20,807 nucleotides of DNA, taken from the IMG/VR virus record IMGVR_UViG_3300030105_002008, positions 1 through 20,807 of that record; one strand, written 5' to 3'. Below, one piece after another: positions 20,510 through 20,807 of this stretch; position 1 is the first letter of the stretch, and each line of letters begins with the position of its first letter. The position numbers and the translations under genes were made by a program. The DNA comes from a virus. The notes beneath the pieces are model-generated. The model was not told where the DNA came from and searched no databases. It was given only the letters and a program-made list of their open reading frames with translations.

Positions 20510-20807
20510 ATGAGAGGCGAAGTAGAAATTTGGGAAGGAGATAAACTTCTCCATAAAGAACCCAACATGCTTGTGGATGGGGCTGGAGAACTCATAGCTG
20601 ACATTATGACGGTTTCTCCGTCCTTATCAGGTATTGAAGACCATGCTACATCTTCTATTCTAGATGCCTCTAATTACACTATCCAAGCTATTTCCTTTGG
20701 AACTGATAAGGTAGCGTTTAAAAATAACGCGCACTTTTTAGATGCTGCAAAAGGAACACTTCTATCTTCTGTGCATTTACACACAACTGTAACAGCAGTT
20801 TCTGATG
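20510..20807 (+). CDS. Putative virion protein, N-terminal 99 residues (continues past the window)
   Basis: The frame is open from ATG 20510 to the window edge, starting directly after the TAA of the giant wedge gene; GGAG about 14 bases upstream may serve as ribosome binding site. It begins MRGEVEIWEGDKLLHKEPNM (1-20), followed by LVDGAGELIADIM and, further on, YTIQAISFGTDK. A short beta-hairpin followed by an 'N.lvd.aG..ia..m' helix and an 'i...sfG.d' strand is a layout that I associate with N-termini of baseplate or fibre-linked virion proteins. The location after the wedge genes suggests a tail fibre, fibre connector or peripheral baseplate protein. The C-terminus, which would show the receptor-binding part, lies outside the window. 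Confidence 0.7.
   Translation, partial: MRGEVEIWEGDKLLHKEPNMLVDGAGELIADIMTVSPSLSGIEDHATSSILDASNYTIQAISFGTDKVAFKNNAHFLDAAKGTLLSSVHLHTTVTAVSD

Overview
The window is a continuous, tightly packed block of tail and baseplate genes from a contractile-tailed (myovirus-type, T4-like) bacteriophage. It is AT-rich (by eye about 40% GC) and almost fully coding. No rRNA, tRNA, CRISPR array, insertion sequence or integrase is visible, and no gap exceeds about 65 bases. The host cannot be read from the sequence. The gene order and several unnamed virion proteins suggest an uncultivated, probably environmental, phage, but that is inference.

Region 1 (3-1804, + strand) holds the 3' end of a small helical protein, an unrecognised 333-aa virion protein, and an unrecognised Cys/His-containing 189-aa protein with its own leader and ribosome binding site. 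Region 2 (1779-3838) interrupts the tail operon with three genes of alternating orientation. They are a DnaG/T4 gp61-type primase (-), a RecB/Cas4-like PD-(D/E)XK nuclease with an iron-sulphur cysteine set (+), and a small unknown protein (-). The primase and nuclease start codons overlap head to head in a perfect 12-bp palindrome. The nuclease and the small gene overlap tail to tail in an AAG repeat that one strand reads as poly-Lys and the other as poly-Ser.

Region 3 (3874-20807, + strand) is the tail assembly operon: a small unknown protein, tape measure, tube-cap/initiator protein (gp48/gp54 type), wedge protein gp53, a large central hub (gp27/gpD type), spike (gp5/gpV type, no lysozyme), a 906-aa protein with a C-terminal LamG-like domain, gp25, gp6 (Baseplate_J), a giant 1493-aa wedge protein with a P2 gpI-like domain (gp7 position), and the start of a further virion protein. 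Nearly all junctions are TAATG or ATGA overlaps, which points to translational coupling.

Together the region 3 proteins would build a baseplate. The hub carries the spike; gp25, gp53, gp6 and the gpI/gp7 protein form the wedges; the cap protein starts the tube, whose length the tape measure sets. The most unusual parts are the inserted primase/nuclease cassette, the LamG-bearing baseplate protein, the expanded gpI/gp7 protein with a GC-rich patch, and the lysozyme-less spike.
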